From a virus, in the IMG/VR virus record IMGVR_UViG_3300004770_000875, positions 1 through 30,520 of that record: a DNA stretch of 30,520 nt. One strand, given 5' to 3'. The position numbers were made by a program, and so were the translations under genes. The notes under the pieces are model-generated. The model searched no databases and had not been told where the DNA came from. It was given only the letters and a program-made list of their open reading frames with translations. Positions within the stretch are counted from its first letter, which is position 1; every line of letters begins with the position of its first letter. Below, in pieces: positions 5,977-14,077 of this stretch.

Positions 5977-8550
5977 ATGCCAGAGTATATACCAAGTGGT
6001 AGCGCAATTGATGCTGCAAGAGTTGCGGCCGATCAAGCGCAAGCTACAGCAAAAGCTGCTTTGGATAATTTACACGCCAACCCCGATGATCCTGCAGCAA
6101 AACAAGCCGCTATAGATGCAGTGAATGCTCACGGAGATGCAGTTCTTAACTATGCTAACGTTGCCTCTGGCGAAGTCCCTTCACTTAGTCCTGGAGATGT
6201 TGCTTCGTCCCCCGATCTTAGTTCAGCAATTCCGTCTACCGGATCAATAACTGGCGCAATATCTGGTGCGCTTGGCAGTTTAGTCTCTGGTGGCGTAAAC
6301 GGATTAATAGGTAGCCTATTAGGAAATTTACTAGGTTCAACTATTCGAAAACCTGTGCCTACCGGTATTATTCCTAATCCTATGCACGATTATGCCAGCT
6401 GGACATACGCATTAAGTTTGTGGTGGCTGGATATTGGCGACTACAATAGCTTATCTAAAATTTCGGACATTGGAGTTGGTACTAATTTTCCTTTAGGACC
6501 AAACAGTTATGTAATTGCCGAAGATTCTGGACTATATCCTAGCCGTCGACTACCAACACAGTTAGGATTAAATTATAATATACAAGATGTAGACTTTGAA
6601 ACCATTGTTGGGCTTAATTCAAAAAGTAAAACTAGTAACATGACTACGGGAAATATGACTATCCTTGAACCCTATGGAGTTACTTTTTTAGACAGTTTAG
6701 TTCAAGCATCAAATGTACTCGGTGGCGGAGTAGACAACTATACATCTCGCCCTTATATGTTACAAGTGGATTTTGTTGGGTATGATGATGCTGGCAATCC
6801 TGTTCCTAGTAGTCAAACTAATATCTATCGTAAGCGTTTTCCTATACATATAATAGGAATGAAAATTGAAGTTACTAGCAAAGGTGCAGAATATAAATTA
6901 GAGTTTGTACCAATGAGCGAGCAAGCCAAGCAAAAAGAATATGCTACTGTTCCCAAAAATATTACTGTTAATGCCAAAACAGTTGATGATTTTTTCAATG
7001 CTAAGATAGCAACTAGCTTTACAGCACAACTTAATGAATATTGGCGAGCAGAAGCTACAAAAAAATCAGTACAATATGCTGACAGTATAGAATTTAATAT
7101 TGATAATGCTATCGGATCTTGTAAAATTGTTTACCCAAAACAGGCATCAATCCAACAGGCTAATCCTAATTCCAAGGGAATAGACCTGTCGACGGGAAAT
7201 TTTAGTATCCCAGCAGGAACACAAATACAAGAAATTATTAATAAAATTATATTATCTTCTGATTACATGGTTGGACAATTAGGCCTAGACAAGCAAGAAG
7301 ATAACCCGAGTAATGTACAAACTGGTGAAACCCAAATTCTTAATTCGTTTAAAACAACTGTAAGTAATACCTATGCAGGCACAGATGCAGGCGGCACACA
7401 AACAGTATCGGCGTTTGATAATATGAGAAATAACTATGCCAAGCATTTTACTTACAACATTCACCAGTACCCGGTGTATGACGCAAAGCACCCAGCAGCC
7501 CCAACAATGACAGATAGTAGACCGTATACTGTAAAATCTTACAATTATATCTACACTGGAAAAAATATTGATATCTTAGATTTAAAAATAAACTTTGATA
7601 CCACATACTATACAGCAGTTAATTCATATACGACAGAAAAAGCAAGTACTAATTCTACTCCTAGTACTGCCATTGATAGTATTTTGGATTACGGTGCTAG
7701 TTTATTATTAAGCCCGCAATTATTGGGTTCCTTGGGGATATTGCCTGGCCTTAATCAAATTAAAAATTTAACACCACTTAGATACAAAAACATTGTGGGC
7801 GATCAAAGAGATAATGGCATGGGAATTATTAATGATCCTGCTAAACAAACAGCGGCCAATGTTCAACGATCTTTACTAACCGATCAAAAACAAGAAATGA
7901 TTAGTTTAGATTTACAAATAGTTGGCGACCCAACTTTCCTTAAACAAGACGATTGGTTATATAATCCCAATCCCAATGCTAGTGGTATCTTCAATGGCGC
8001 ATTAAGTCAATTTGATCTAGCACAAAAATATGGTCAGATTAAAATGGATGGTGGAGAATTAATTGTATCAGTACGAATTAATACGCCACAGGATCTTGAC
8101 TCAGACATTACTAATCAGGGATTAATGTATCCCCCAATTGGGTCAGTCCCTAGTTTGTTTAGCGGACAATATAAAGTTATTTCAATAAAAAATACTTTTA
8201 CTGGCGGCAAATTTACACAGGCACTTAGTTTAATACGATTATCAAACAGTGATATTATCGATAGTTCTGCGCCTACCAATCTTGGACGCGGTGCTGTTGG
8301 AATATTACAAAATAGTTTAAATTCTCTTAATAACACAGTTCAAGGCGCAGTCAACGGAGTGGTAGGACAAGCAGTTGGTGCAGTTGGCACGGCCGCAACT
8401 AATTTAGGACAAAGTGTATTGGGATTGGCAAATTCTACACTGGGTAGTCAAAGTCAGTCCGCGGGCGATTCTGCATCCGGGCAAGCCACACTTGACAGCG
8501 CCGGTGCTGTTAGTTCAGAATATGATGCAACACGTTGGGGTGAAGGATAA
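5977..8550 (+). CDS. Baseplate hub-like structural protein (probable gp27 counterpart)
   Basis: An 857-residue protein between gp53 and the gp5 spike, the place where a hub protein is expected. Visible parts in order: an Ala-rich helical N-terminus (11-60); a glycine-rich hydrophobic stretch (90-121); a beta-rich body from about 135 to 760 including YIYTGKNIDILDLKINFDTTYY (523-545) and LDLQIVGDPTFL (644-655); a second Gly/Ala/Val-rich stretch (771-823); and a polar tail. The LxxxxxGDP strand and its position before an OB-fold spike suggest a gp27/gpD-like hub core, but similarity to T4 gp27 is not obvious by eye, so this is mostly inferred from position. AGGT 8 bases upstream of the ATG supports the start. 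Alternative: another large baseplate component of marine T4-like phages. Confidence 0.55.
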   Translation: MPEYIPSGSAIDAARVAADQAQATAKAALDNLHANPDDPAAKQAAIDAVNAHGDAVLNYANVASGEVPSLSPGDVASSPDLSSAIPSTGSITGAISGALGSLVSGGVNGLIGSLLGNLLGSTIRKPVPTGIIPNPMHDYASWTYALSLWWLDIGDYNSLSKISDIGVGTNFPLGPNSYVIAEDSGLYPSRRLPTQLGLNYNIQDVDFETIVGLNSKSKTSNMTTGNMTILEPYGVTFLDSLVQASNVLGGGVDNYTSRPYMLQVDFVGYDDAGNPVPSSQTNIYRKRFPIHIIGMKIEVTSKGAEYKLEFVPMSEQAKQKEYATVPKNITVNAKTVDDFFNAKIATSFTAQLNEYWRAEATKKSVQYADSIEFNIDNAIGSCKIVYPKQASIQQANPNSKGIDLSTGNFSIPAGTQIQEIINKIILSSDYMVGQLGLDKQEDNPSNVQTGETQILNSFKTTVSNTYAGTDAGGTQTVSAFDNMRNNYAKHFTYNIHQYPVYDAKHPAAPTMTDSRPYTVKSYNYIYTGKNIDILDLKINFDTTYYTAVNSYTTEKASTNSTPSTAIDSILDYGASLLLSPQLLGSLGILPGLNQIKNLTPLRYKNIVGDQRDNGMGIINDPAKQTAANVQRSLLTDQKQEMISLDLQIVGDPTFLKQDDWLYNPNPNASGIFNGALSQFDLAQKYGQIKMDGGELIVSVRINTPQDLDSDITNQGLMYPPIGSVPSLFSGQYKVISIKNTFTGGKFTQALSLIRLSNSDIIDSSAPTNLGRGAVGILQNSLNSLNNTVQGAVNGVVGQAVGAVGTAATNLGQSVLGLANSTLGSQSQSAGDSASGQATLDSAGAVSSEYDATRWGEG

Positions 8551-8559
8551 TTATATAAC

Positions 8560-9975
8560 ATGGCAACAAATAATATACGTTCCTCAAAAGCCGATCCAGC
8601 AACCAAGGCCGACGGCTCGTCTGGCGTAACCATTGATGCTGGCCCGTACGAAGCTATAGTAGTCAAGCACGTAGAAGGCACACGCTCTGGACAAATGCTG
8701 GTTTATATTCCAGACTTTGGCGGAGTTAAAACAGATCCAGATAGTCAAATTTTAGTTAGTTACTGTAGTCCATTCTATGGAAAGACATACGGAACAGACA
8801 GCCAAGATTCGGATTCCAACGGCACAGATGCACAATGGAGTACAGGACAAAGCTACGGTATGTGGATGGTGCCGCCTGACGTAGGTAATAAAGTTTTAGT
8901 AATATTTGCCGCCGGTGACAGAGGACGTGGTTATTGGATTGGCTGTATCTACGACAGCCCTAGTCATCAAATGGTTCCTGCCTTAGGAAGAAACGTAGGC
9001 ACTACAACAAAACCACCCAATCCTGATGATGGCTTACCTACAGATATTAATAGTCCAGTAGTTGAAGCATATTCGGGCTCTAAAGAAGCATCTACACCTG
9101 ATGCTATTGCATCTACTCCGCGCTACGTACATCAATATCAAAATACTGTATTAGTAAATCAAGGACTTAACACAGATAAAATACGCGGAGCCATTAGTTC
9201 TAGTAGTTTGCGAGAAGCACCTAGTAATGTGTATGGCATTAGCACACCTGGTCCGTCAATTACTAAAACACAACAAACTAATTCTGCCGTTGGTGAAGAT
9301 TCAAAACAGGCAGTCATAGCTCGCAAAGGCGGGCATTCATTTGTAATGGACGACGGCGATAAGAATGGTGTAGATCAACTTATACGTTTGCGTACAACAA
9401 ACGGCCACCAGATATTAATGAATGATAAAGAAAACATTCTTTATATTGCCAGCTCAACTGGATTACAGTGGCTAGAGTTTAGTCACGATGGCAGCATTAA
9501 CATCTATGCTAAAGGTGGCATTAATATTCGTTCCGAAGAAACAATTAACCTACATGGCGATAAAGGAGTAAACATCAGTACTCCGGAAACAGTAAACATA
9601 CATGGTGATAGCGGAGTAAATATAACTTCGTCACAAGATGTTGCTGTTAATGCTCTGTCTAGTGTTACTGTAGCAAGCGATGGAACTTTAGATTTAAGTG
9701 CCAGTGGTACTGCTACTATTGCCACGGGGGGTACAATGAACATTGGCTCTGGCGATGTTATTAATATAGACGGTAGTAAACTTAATTTAAACAGTGGTAG
9801 CGCACCTTCGCCACTTCCTGTAGCAATTGATCAAAATAGTTTACCTGATGTAACATACGATGGAACAGTATGGTCATTTAGTCCCGGATCAATCGATAGT
9901 ATGTGTACCGTAGCACCGGCACACGAACCTTGGACAGACAGTCCAGGTACAGCTAAGAGACCTGCACCGGTATAA
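8560..9975 (+). CDS. 5: gp5-like baseplate central spike (OB fold and beta-helix, no lysozyme domain)
   Basis: A 471-residue spike. Residues 28-135 (AIVVKHVEG..GQMLVYIPDFGG, then VPPDVGNKVLVIFAAGDRGRGYWIG) form the OB-fold typical of gp5/VgrG proteins. Residues 250-310 (ARKGGHSFVMDDGD, IRLRTTNGHQILMND) lead into a triple-stranded beta-helix with repeats such as INLHGDKGVNIS and VNIHGDSGVNIT (about 328-357), then up to 410. The tail has HEPW at 455-458 and ends KRPAPV. T4 gp5 carries a lysozyme between OB-fold and helix; here that segment (135-245) is linker-like and a muralytic gene follows three bases downstream, so the functions appear split. GAAGGA at 8542-8547 is a ribosome binding site 12 bases before the ATG. 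Role: membrane-puncturing tip under the hub. Confidence 0.85.
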   Translation: MATNNIRSSKADPATKADGSSGVTIDAGPYEAIVVKHVEGTRSGQMLVYIPDFGGVKTDPDSQILVSYCSPFYGKTYGTDSQDSDSNGTDAQWSTGQSYGMWMVPPDVGNKVLVIFAAGDRGRGYWIGCIYDSPSHQMVPALGRNVGTTTKPPNPDDGLPTDINSPVVEAYSGSKEASTPDAIASTPRYVHQYQNTVLVNQGLNTDKIRGAISSSSLREAPSNVYGISTPGPSITKTQQTNSAVGEDSKQAVIARKGGHSFVMDDGDKNGVDQLIRLRTTNGHQILMNDKENILYIASSTGLQWLEFSHDGSINIYAKGGINIRSEETINLHGDKGVNISTPETVNIHGDSGVNITSSQDVAVNALSSVTVASDGTLDLSASGTATIATGGTMNIGSGDVINIDGSKLNLNSGSAPSPLPVAIDQNSLPDVTYDGTVWSFSPGSIDSMCTVAPAHEPWTDSPGTAKRPAPV

Positions 9976-9977
9976 TT

Positions 9978-10625
9978 ATGGATCTAGGAATACAAGCCGC
10001 CGCCGGATTACCAATTGCCAACACGCTTCCAGCAAGTTGGTTAGGACGCAGTGACATGCCTTTGAGTCCACCATCGTGGGCCACTATCCCTGCATTGTCT
10101 AACGTACAGTTAAGAAATTTGTTGGCACAGATAGCTTATAATGAAAGTGCATGGAATTACAATTTAATTGGTGATGACAACAAACTTGGTAGATATCAGT
10201 TTGAAGTGCAGACATTAGAAAATTACGGCCTACTGGCAAAAGGTAGCGTAGCCGCATATGGTTCCGATGCGGTTAATTATCGCCATAGTTGGCAATCAAC
10301 TTACAGCCCATACGAAAATTATTTTTATAACACCAAGAGTTTAAGTGGTTTTTTAAAAAATTCGTCAGCACAAGAACATCTAGCTTATCAATGCATTGTG
10401 GACTTATATACAGCAAGTACAAATGTGGGCACAATACAAGACACAGATTTGGCTCAAACAGCAGCCGGAATGATATATGTAGCATGGACTTTAGGTGTAG
10501 GTGCTGGCCCAACTACAAGTAACAGCAACGGCACTGGTGCATGGGCCTGGAGATATAACAACGTAGGAAACGGTGCAAATAATTTCAACAGCGGACGTTA
10601 CGCTATGGCTGTTTTAAGTCAATAA
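9978..10625 (+). CDS. Baseplate-associated lysozyme/transglycosylase-like protein
   Basis: A 215-residue protein placed directly after the gp5 spike. The stretch LAQIAYNESAWNYNLIG (49-65) with candidate acid E56, followed by GRYQFEVQTLENYGL (71-85), is the lysozyme/soluble lytic transglycosylase pattern (catalytic Glu, then G-x-YQF). It probably opens peptidoglycan during tail penetration, replacing the lysozyme domain found inside T4 gp5. There is no signal peptide or transmembrane segment, which fits a virion enzyme rather than a lysis enzyme. The C-terminal part is Asn/Gly-rich (SNSNGTGAWAWRYNN), possibly for wall or partner binding. Only two bases separate its ATG from the gp5 stop and the ribosome binding site is weak, suggesting coupled translation. 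Its stop TAA lies inside the next late promoter box. Confidence 0.72.
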   Translation: MDLGIQAAAGLPIANTLPASWLGRSDMPLSPPSWATIPALSNVQLRNLLAQIAYNESAWNYNLIGDDNKLGRYQFEVQTLENYGLLAKGSVAAYGSDAVNYRHSWQSTYSPYENYFYNTKSLSGFLKNSSAQEHLAYQCIVDLYTASTNVGTIQDTDLAQTAAGMIYVAWTLGVGAGPTTSNSNGTGAWAWRYNNVGNGANNFNSGRYAMAVLSQ

Positions 10626-10628
10626 ATA
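10621..10628 (+). promoter_or_regulatory. T4-type late promoter box AATAAATA, leaderless geometry
   Basis: AATAAATA (then CTATT) matches the late octamer at 7 of 8 positions and contains the stop codon of the lysozyme-like gene. As at 4650, it ends exactly 5 bases before the next ATG (10634), and no ribosome binding site is present, so +1 is predicted at the start codon of gp25. Confidence 0.68.
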
Positions 10629-10633
10629 CTATT

Positions 10634-11011
10634 ATGAGCATAATATATCGCGGATTTAGCACCCTAGTTAGCAAGAAGAAGTATAGCCTTACGGACTATG
10701 CTTTAGCCAAGCAGGACTTAATCAACTATTTTCACATTCGCAAAGGGCAAAAGCTCATGCAACCAAGTTTTGGTACTATCATTTGGAACCAAATGTTTGA
10801 GCCATTAAACGAAACTACTCGCGATATCATCAGTAACGATATTAAACGTATTGTAGGCTACGATCCTAGATTACAGGTTAATAACGTATCAGTAACTGAG
10901 CAAACCAACGGGTTACAAGTAGAAATAACACTGACTTATATACCAGCAAATCAAGTTGATACTATTAGTATGAACTTTAACAAGCACTCCGCAACTTTGA
11001 CTACAAATTAA
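10634..11011 (+). CDS. 25: Baseplate wedge protein gp25-like
   Basis: A 125-residue member of the gp25/GPW family, a small wedge subunit conserved in contractile tails and type VI secretion systems, where it anchors the first sheath ring to gp6-type wedges. The core DLINYFHIRKGQKLMQPSFG (35-54) with the R-K-G...P-x-FG pattern, then IWNQMFEPL and DIKRIVGYDPRL, follows T4 gp25. Length agrees with T4 (132 residues). The next gene is gp6, its structural partner. Upstream sequence lacks a ribosome binding site and carries a late box 5 bases before the ATG. Confidence 0.92.
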   Translation: MSIIYRGFSTLVSKKKYSLTDYALAKQDLINYFHIRKGQKLMQPSFGTIIWNQMFEPLNETTRDIISNDIKRIVGYDPRLQVNNVSVTEQTNGLQVEITLTYIPANQVDTISMNFNKHSATLTTN

Positions 11012-11031
11012 CTGGCCATATAATTTTACCT

Positions 11032-11039
11032 GATAAATA
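11032..11039 (+). promoter_or_regulatory. T4-type late promoter box GATAAATA upstream of gp6
   Basis: GATAAATA lies in the 51-base gap between gp25 and gp6. Its predicted start point near 11045 leaves an 18-base leader with TAGGT (11048-11052) before the ATG at 11063, an ordinary late promoter layout that contrasts with the two leaderless ones. Confidence 0.68.
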
Positions 11040-11062
11040 TTGAATATAGGTAAAAAACACAT

Positions 11063-14000
11063 ATGGCCCAAACAACACGTCAAACAAATCTACTAGTAAA
11101 TCAGGACTGGACTAAAGTCTACCAATCATTTACTAACGCAGACTTCACTAGTTACGACTTTGAAACACTTCGTAACTCAATGATCAACTATTTAAAAAAC
11201 TATTATCCAGACACATTCAATGACTTCTTAGAAAGTTCAGAATATCTAGCCCTAATTGATATGATTGCCTTCTTGGGGCAAAGTCTAAGTTTCCGCACAG
11301 ATTTAAACGCACGTGAAAATTTCATTGATACAGCACAAAGACGTGATAGTATACTTAAACTAGCACGTATGCTAGCCTACAATCCGACCCGCACACAAAG
11401 CGCAAGCGGATTATTAAAGTTTGACAGCGTCAGTACTACAGAAAGCATTACAGACAGTAGCGGTATTAACTTATCTAACTCTACAATTTATTGGAACGAC
11501 TTAACAAATAACAATTGGTTAGAGCAGTTTACTACAATTATCAACGCTACTCTAAACACAGGACAAGCAGTAGGTAAACCGGCCAATAGCCAAGTTATTA
11601 ACGGAATTCAAACCGACGAATACAGTATCAGCCTAAACAATAATAGTTTACCTGTAGCACCATTTACATCACCAATTCAAACTACACCCGTGACATTTGA
11701 AGCAGTTAGTGCCACCACGAGCGGACAAACATATATCTATGAAAATCCTCCAGTGTTGGCCAATAAGTTTAATATTCTTTATCGTAACGATAATAATGGT
11801 AATAGCAGTAACAACACTGGGTTCTTTGTTTACTTTAAACAAGGTTCGCTACAAGCTACAAACTTTACTGTTCAAAATGCCATTCCGAATAACCTAGTGC
11901 CGGTCAATAGTAATAATATTAACAATTCAGATCATTGGCTGTATGGATTAAATGTCAGTAATGGTATTCAAACAGTATGGACACAAGTGCCAGCATTAAA
12001 TGGTGTTAATGTTGTTTACAATTCTTCGACAGATAAAAATTTATATCAAATTGCCACACGTAATAGTGACCAAGTTACGCTAGTATTTGGAGACGGCAGT
12101 TTCTCTAATGTTCCACAAGGTAGTTTCCGTTTTTACTATCGTACTAGTAACGGACTAGCATACACAATTACTCCAGACGATTTAGCTGCGGTAACTATTG
12201 CTTTCCCATATATTAGTTCTAGTGGTAGCGTTGAAACTTTAACAGTTGTGGCAAGTTTAAAATACACAGTGACTAATGCTACCGCAGCACAAAGTCTTCA
12301 AAGTATTAAGACATACGCACCACAACAATACTACACACAGAATCGTATGATCACTGGCGAAGACTACAACATCTTCCCACTAACAACATTCACAAGTATT
12401 CAAAAGGTCAAAGCCGTTAACCGTACAAGTTCTGGTGTAAGTCCTTACTTAGATAGTTTAGACCCAACTGGAAGTTTTTCTAGTACAAACATTTTCTGTG
12501 ATGATGGATATATATCGGCTAACACCACTATAGGATCAGACACATTTAGTTTCTTGACTACTAACGATATCTATTCAGCAATTTATAATAATATTATTCC
12601 TATTGTTAGTTCGCCTGAAATGGTTAACTACTACTATGCTAACTACGAAAGATATACTCCAACACACAGCAACGTTACCTGGGTACAAACAGGTAATTCA
12701 ACTTCAAGTAGCTATGGTAACTTAACCTATAATGGTAATGTAATCAATGTTGGGTTGGTAGCTAGTGGTAATTTGAAATATGTCTCGGCAGGCGCCAGTT
12801 TACAATTTTTAACTAATATTAATGCTAATGCTACTACATTCTATTCAACAGTTACCAGTACCGTAGGTAACACACAGACTTATTTTGGCATGAATGTGCC
12901 AACAGGATCAATCGTAAAAACGATTATTCCTACATTTAAAAATGATTTTAGTAGCGCATTGATTTCTACTATTGCTACACAAGTATCTGCCAAAGTTAAT
13001 TTTGGGTTAACATACGATCAAGCGAATCAAGTTTGGACAAATATTCCTCCGGCCAATATTGGTACAGATACAACATGGTTGCTGAAGTTTACCTATACTG
13101 CCGGATTGTATAACATTCAATATAAAAAACTTACCTATATATTTGGTAGTGCTAGTGAAACAAAGTTTTACTACGACCCAAGTGTAAAAGTCTATGACAG
13201 CGTAATTGGTGCTAACATCAGTGACATTGTTAAAATTTTAAAAATTAACACTGCTCCGGGGCATACATATCAACTTGATAACGACATTGTATGGAATATC
13301 TACAATGTTATTACCGACGCCGACGGGTATGTGCAAACTGGCAATGTATTAGTTAGTAGTCCACAAACACAAATGCTTGGTGTTCCTGATAATCCCGACT
13401 TATTTACAACAGTGGTAGATGGAAATTCTTATCGTGATAGTTTATACTTCCAATATAAACACAACAGTCCAAGTCGTAATCGTATTAATCCTACACCGGT
13501 TAACATTGTTGACCTATATGTTCTTACAGCCGACTATGCTACAAGTTATGTTAATTGGTTAAGAGACACTACAGGATCACTAACAGAACCTGTAGCACCA
13601 ACAACAAGTAGTTTAGAAATTGCCTATAGTACCCTAGACAATTTTAAGCCAGTTAGCGATACAATCATTTATAACTCTGCTAAGTTTAAGCCATTATTTG
13701 GAGCCAAGGCAGATCCTAGTTTACAAGCACGTTTCCAGGTAGTTATTAATCCTGCTGTGAGTTTAACTCCAAACGAAGTCAAGACACAGGTTATTAATGC
13801 TATTAACGCTTACTTTGATGTAAACAACTGGAACTTTGGTGACACATTCTATTTCAGCGAATTAGCTGCTTACTTACATACTACCTTAGCACCTAATATT
13901 GCCAGCGTTTTAATTGTACCGGTCGACGATACTTTAGTATTTGGTAACTACTTCCAAATTAACGCAGAACCCTGGGAAATTATTACTTCCTCCGCAACAG

Positions 14001-14077
14001 TAGACAACATCGATATTATTAGTGCCGTCACAGCCGCACAACTTAATCTTGGAAATAACATAATAGGTACATATTAA
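11063..14077 (+). CDS. 6: Baseplate wedge protein gp6-like, enlarged
   Basis: A 1004-residue homologue of T4 gp6 (660 residues), which dimerises to form the inner ring of the baseplate with gp25, gp53 and gp7. The N-terminus is conserved: LLVNQDWTKVYQSF (10-23), YLALIDMIAFLGQSLSFRTD (61-80), NARENFIDTAQRRDSILKLA (82-101). GEDYNIFP is at 432-439. The C-terminal part (FQVVINPAVSLTPNEVKTQV, NWNFGDTFYFSELAAYLH) matches the gp6 end. The extra length lies mostly in the middle (roughly 110-410 and 480-720), which is rich in Asn, Thr and Ser and beta-like. Its stop overlaps the gp7 start by one base (TAATG), so the two are coupled. Confidence 0.92.
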   Translation: MAQTTRQTNLLVNQDWTKVYQSFTNADFTSYDFETLRNSMINYLKNYYPDTFNDFLESSEYLALIDMIAFLGQSLSFRTDLNARENFIDTAQRRDSILKLARMLAYNPTRTQSASGLLKFDSVSTTESITDSSGINLSNSTIYWNDLTNNNWLEQFTTIINATLNTGQAVGKPANSQVINGIQTDEYSISLNNNSLPVAPFTSPIQTTPVTFEAVSATTSGQTYIYENPPVLANKFNILYRNDNNGNSSNNTGFFVYFKQGSLQATNFTVQNAIPNNLVPVNSNNINNSDHWLYGLNVSNGIQTVWTQVPALNGVNVVYNSSTDKNLYQIATRNSDQVTLVFGDGSFSNVPQGSFRFYYRTSNGLAYTITPDDLAAVTIAFPYISSSGSVETLTVVASLKYTVTNATAAQSLQSIKTYAPQQYYTQNRMITGEDYNIFPLTTFTSIQKVKAVNRTSSGVSPYLDSLDPTGSFSSTNIFCDDGYISANTTIGSDTFSFLTTNDIYSAIYNNIIPIVSSPEMVNYYYANYERYTPTHSNVTWVQTGNSTSSSYGNLTYNGNVINVGLVASGNLKYVSAGASLQFLTNINANATTFYSTVTSTVGNTQTYFGMNVPTGSIVKTIIPTFKNDFSSALISTIATQVSAKVNFGLTYDQANQVWTNIPPANIGTDTTWLLKFTYTAGLYNIQYKKLTYIFGSASETKFYYDPSVKVYDSVIGANISDIVKILKINTAPGHTYQLDNDIVWNIYNVITDADGYVQTGNVLVSSPQTQMLGVPDNPDLFTTVVDGNSYRDSLYFQYKHNSPSRNRINPTPVNIVDLYVLTADYATSYVNWLRDTTGSLTEPVAPTTSSLEIAYSTLDNFKPVSDTIIYNSAKFKPLFGAKADPSLQARFQVVINPAVSLTPNEVKTQVINAINAYFDVNNWNFGDTFYFSELAAYLHTTLAPNIASVLIVPVDDTLVFGNYFQINAEPWEIITSSATVDNIDIISAVTAAQLNLGNNIIGTY

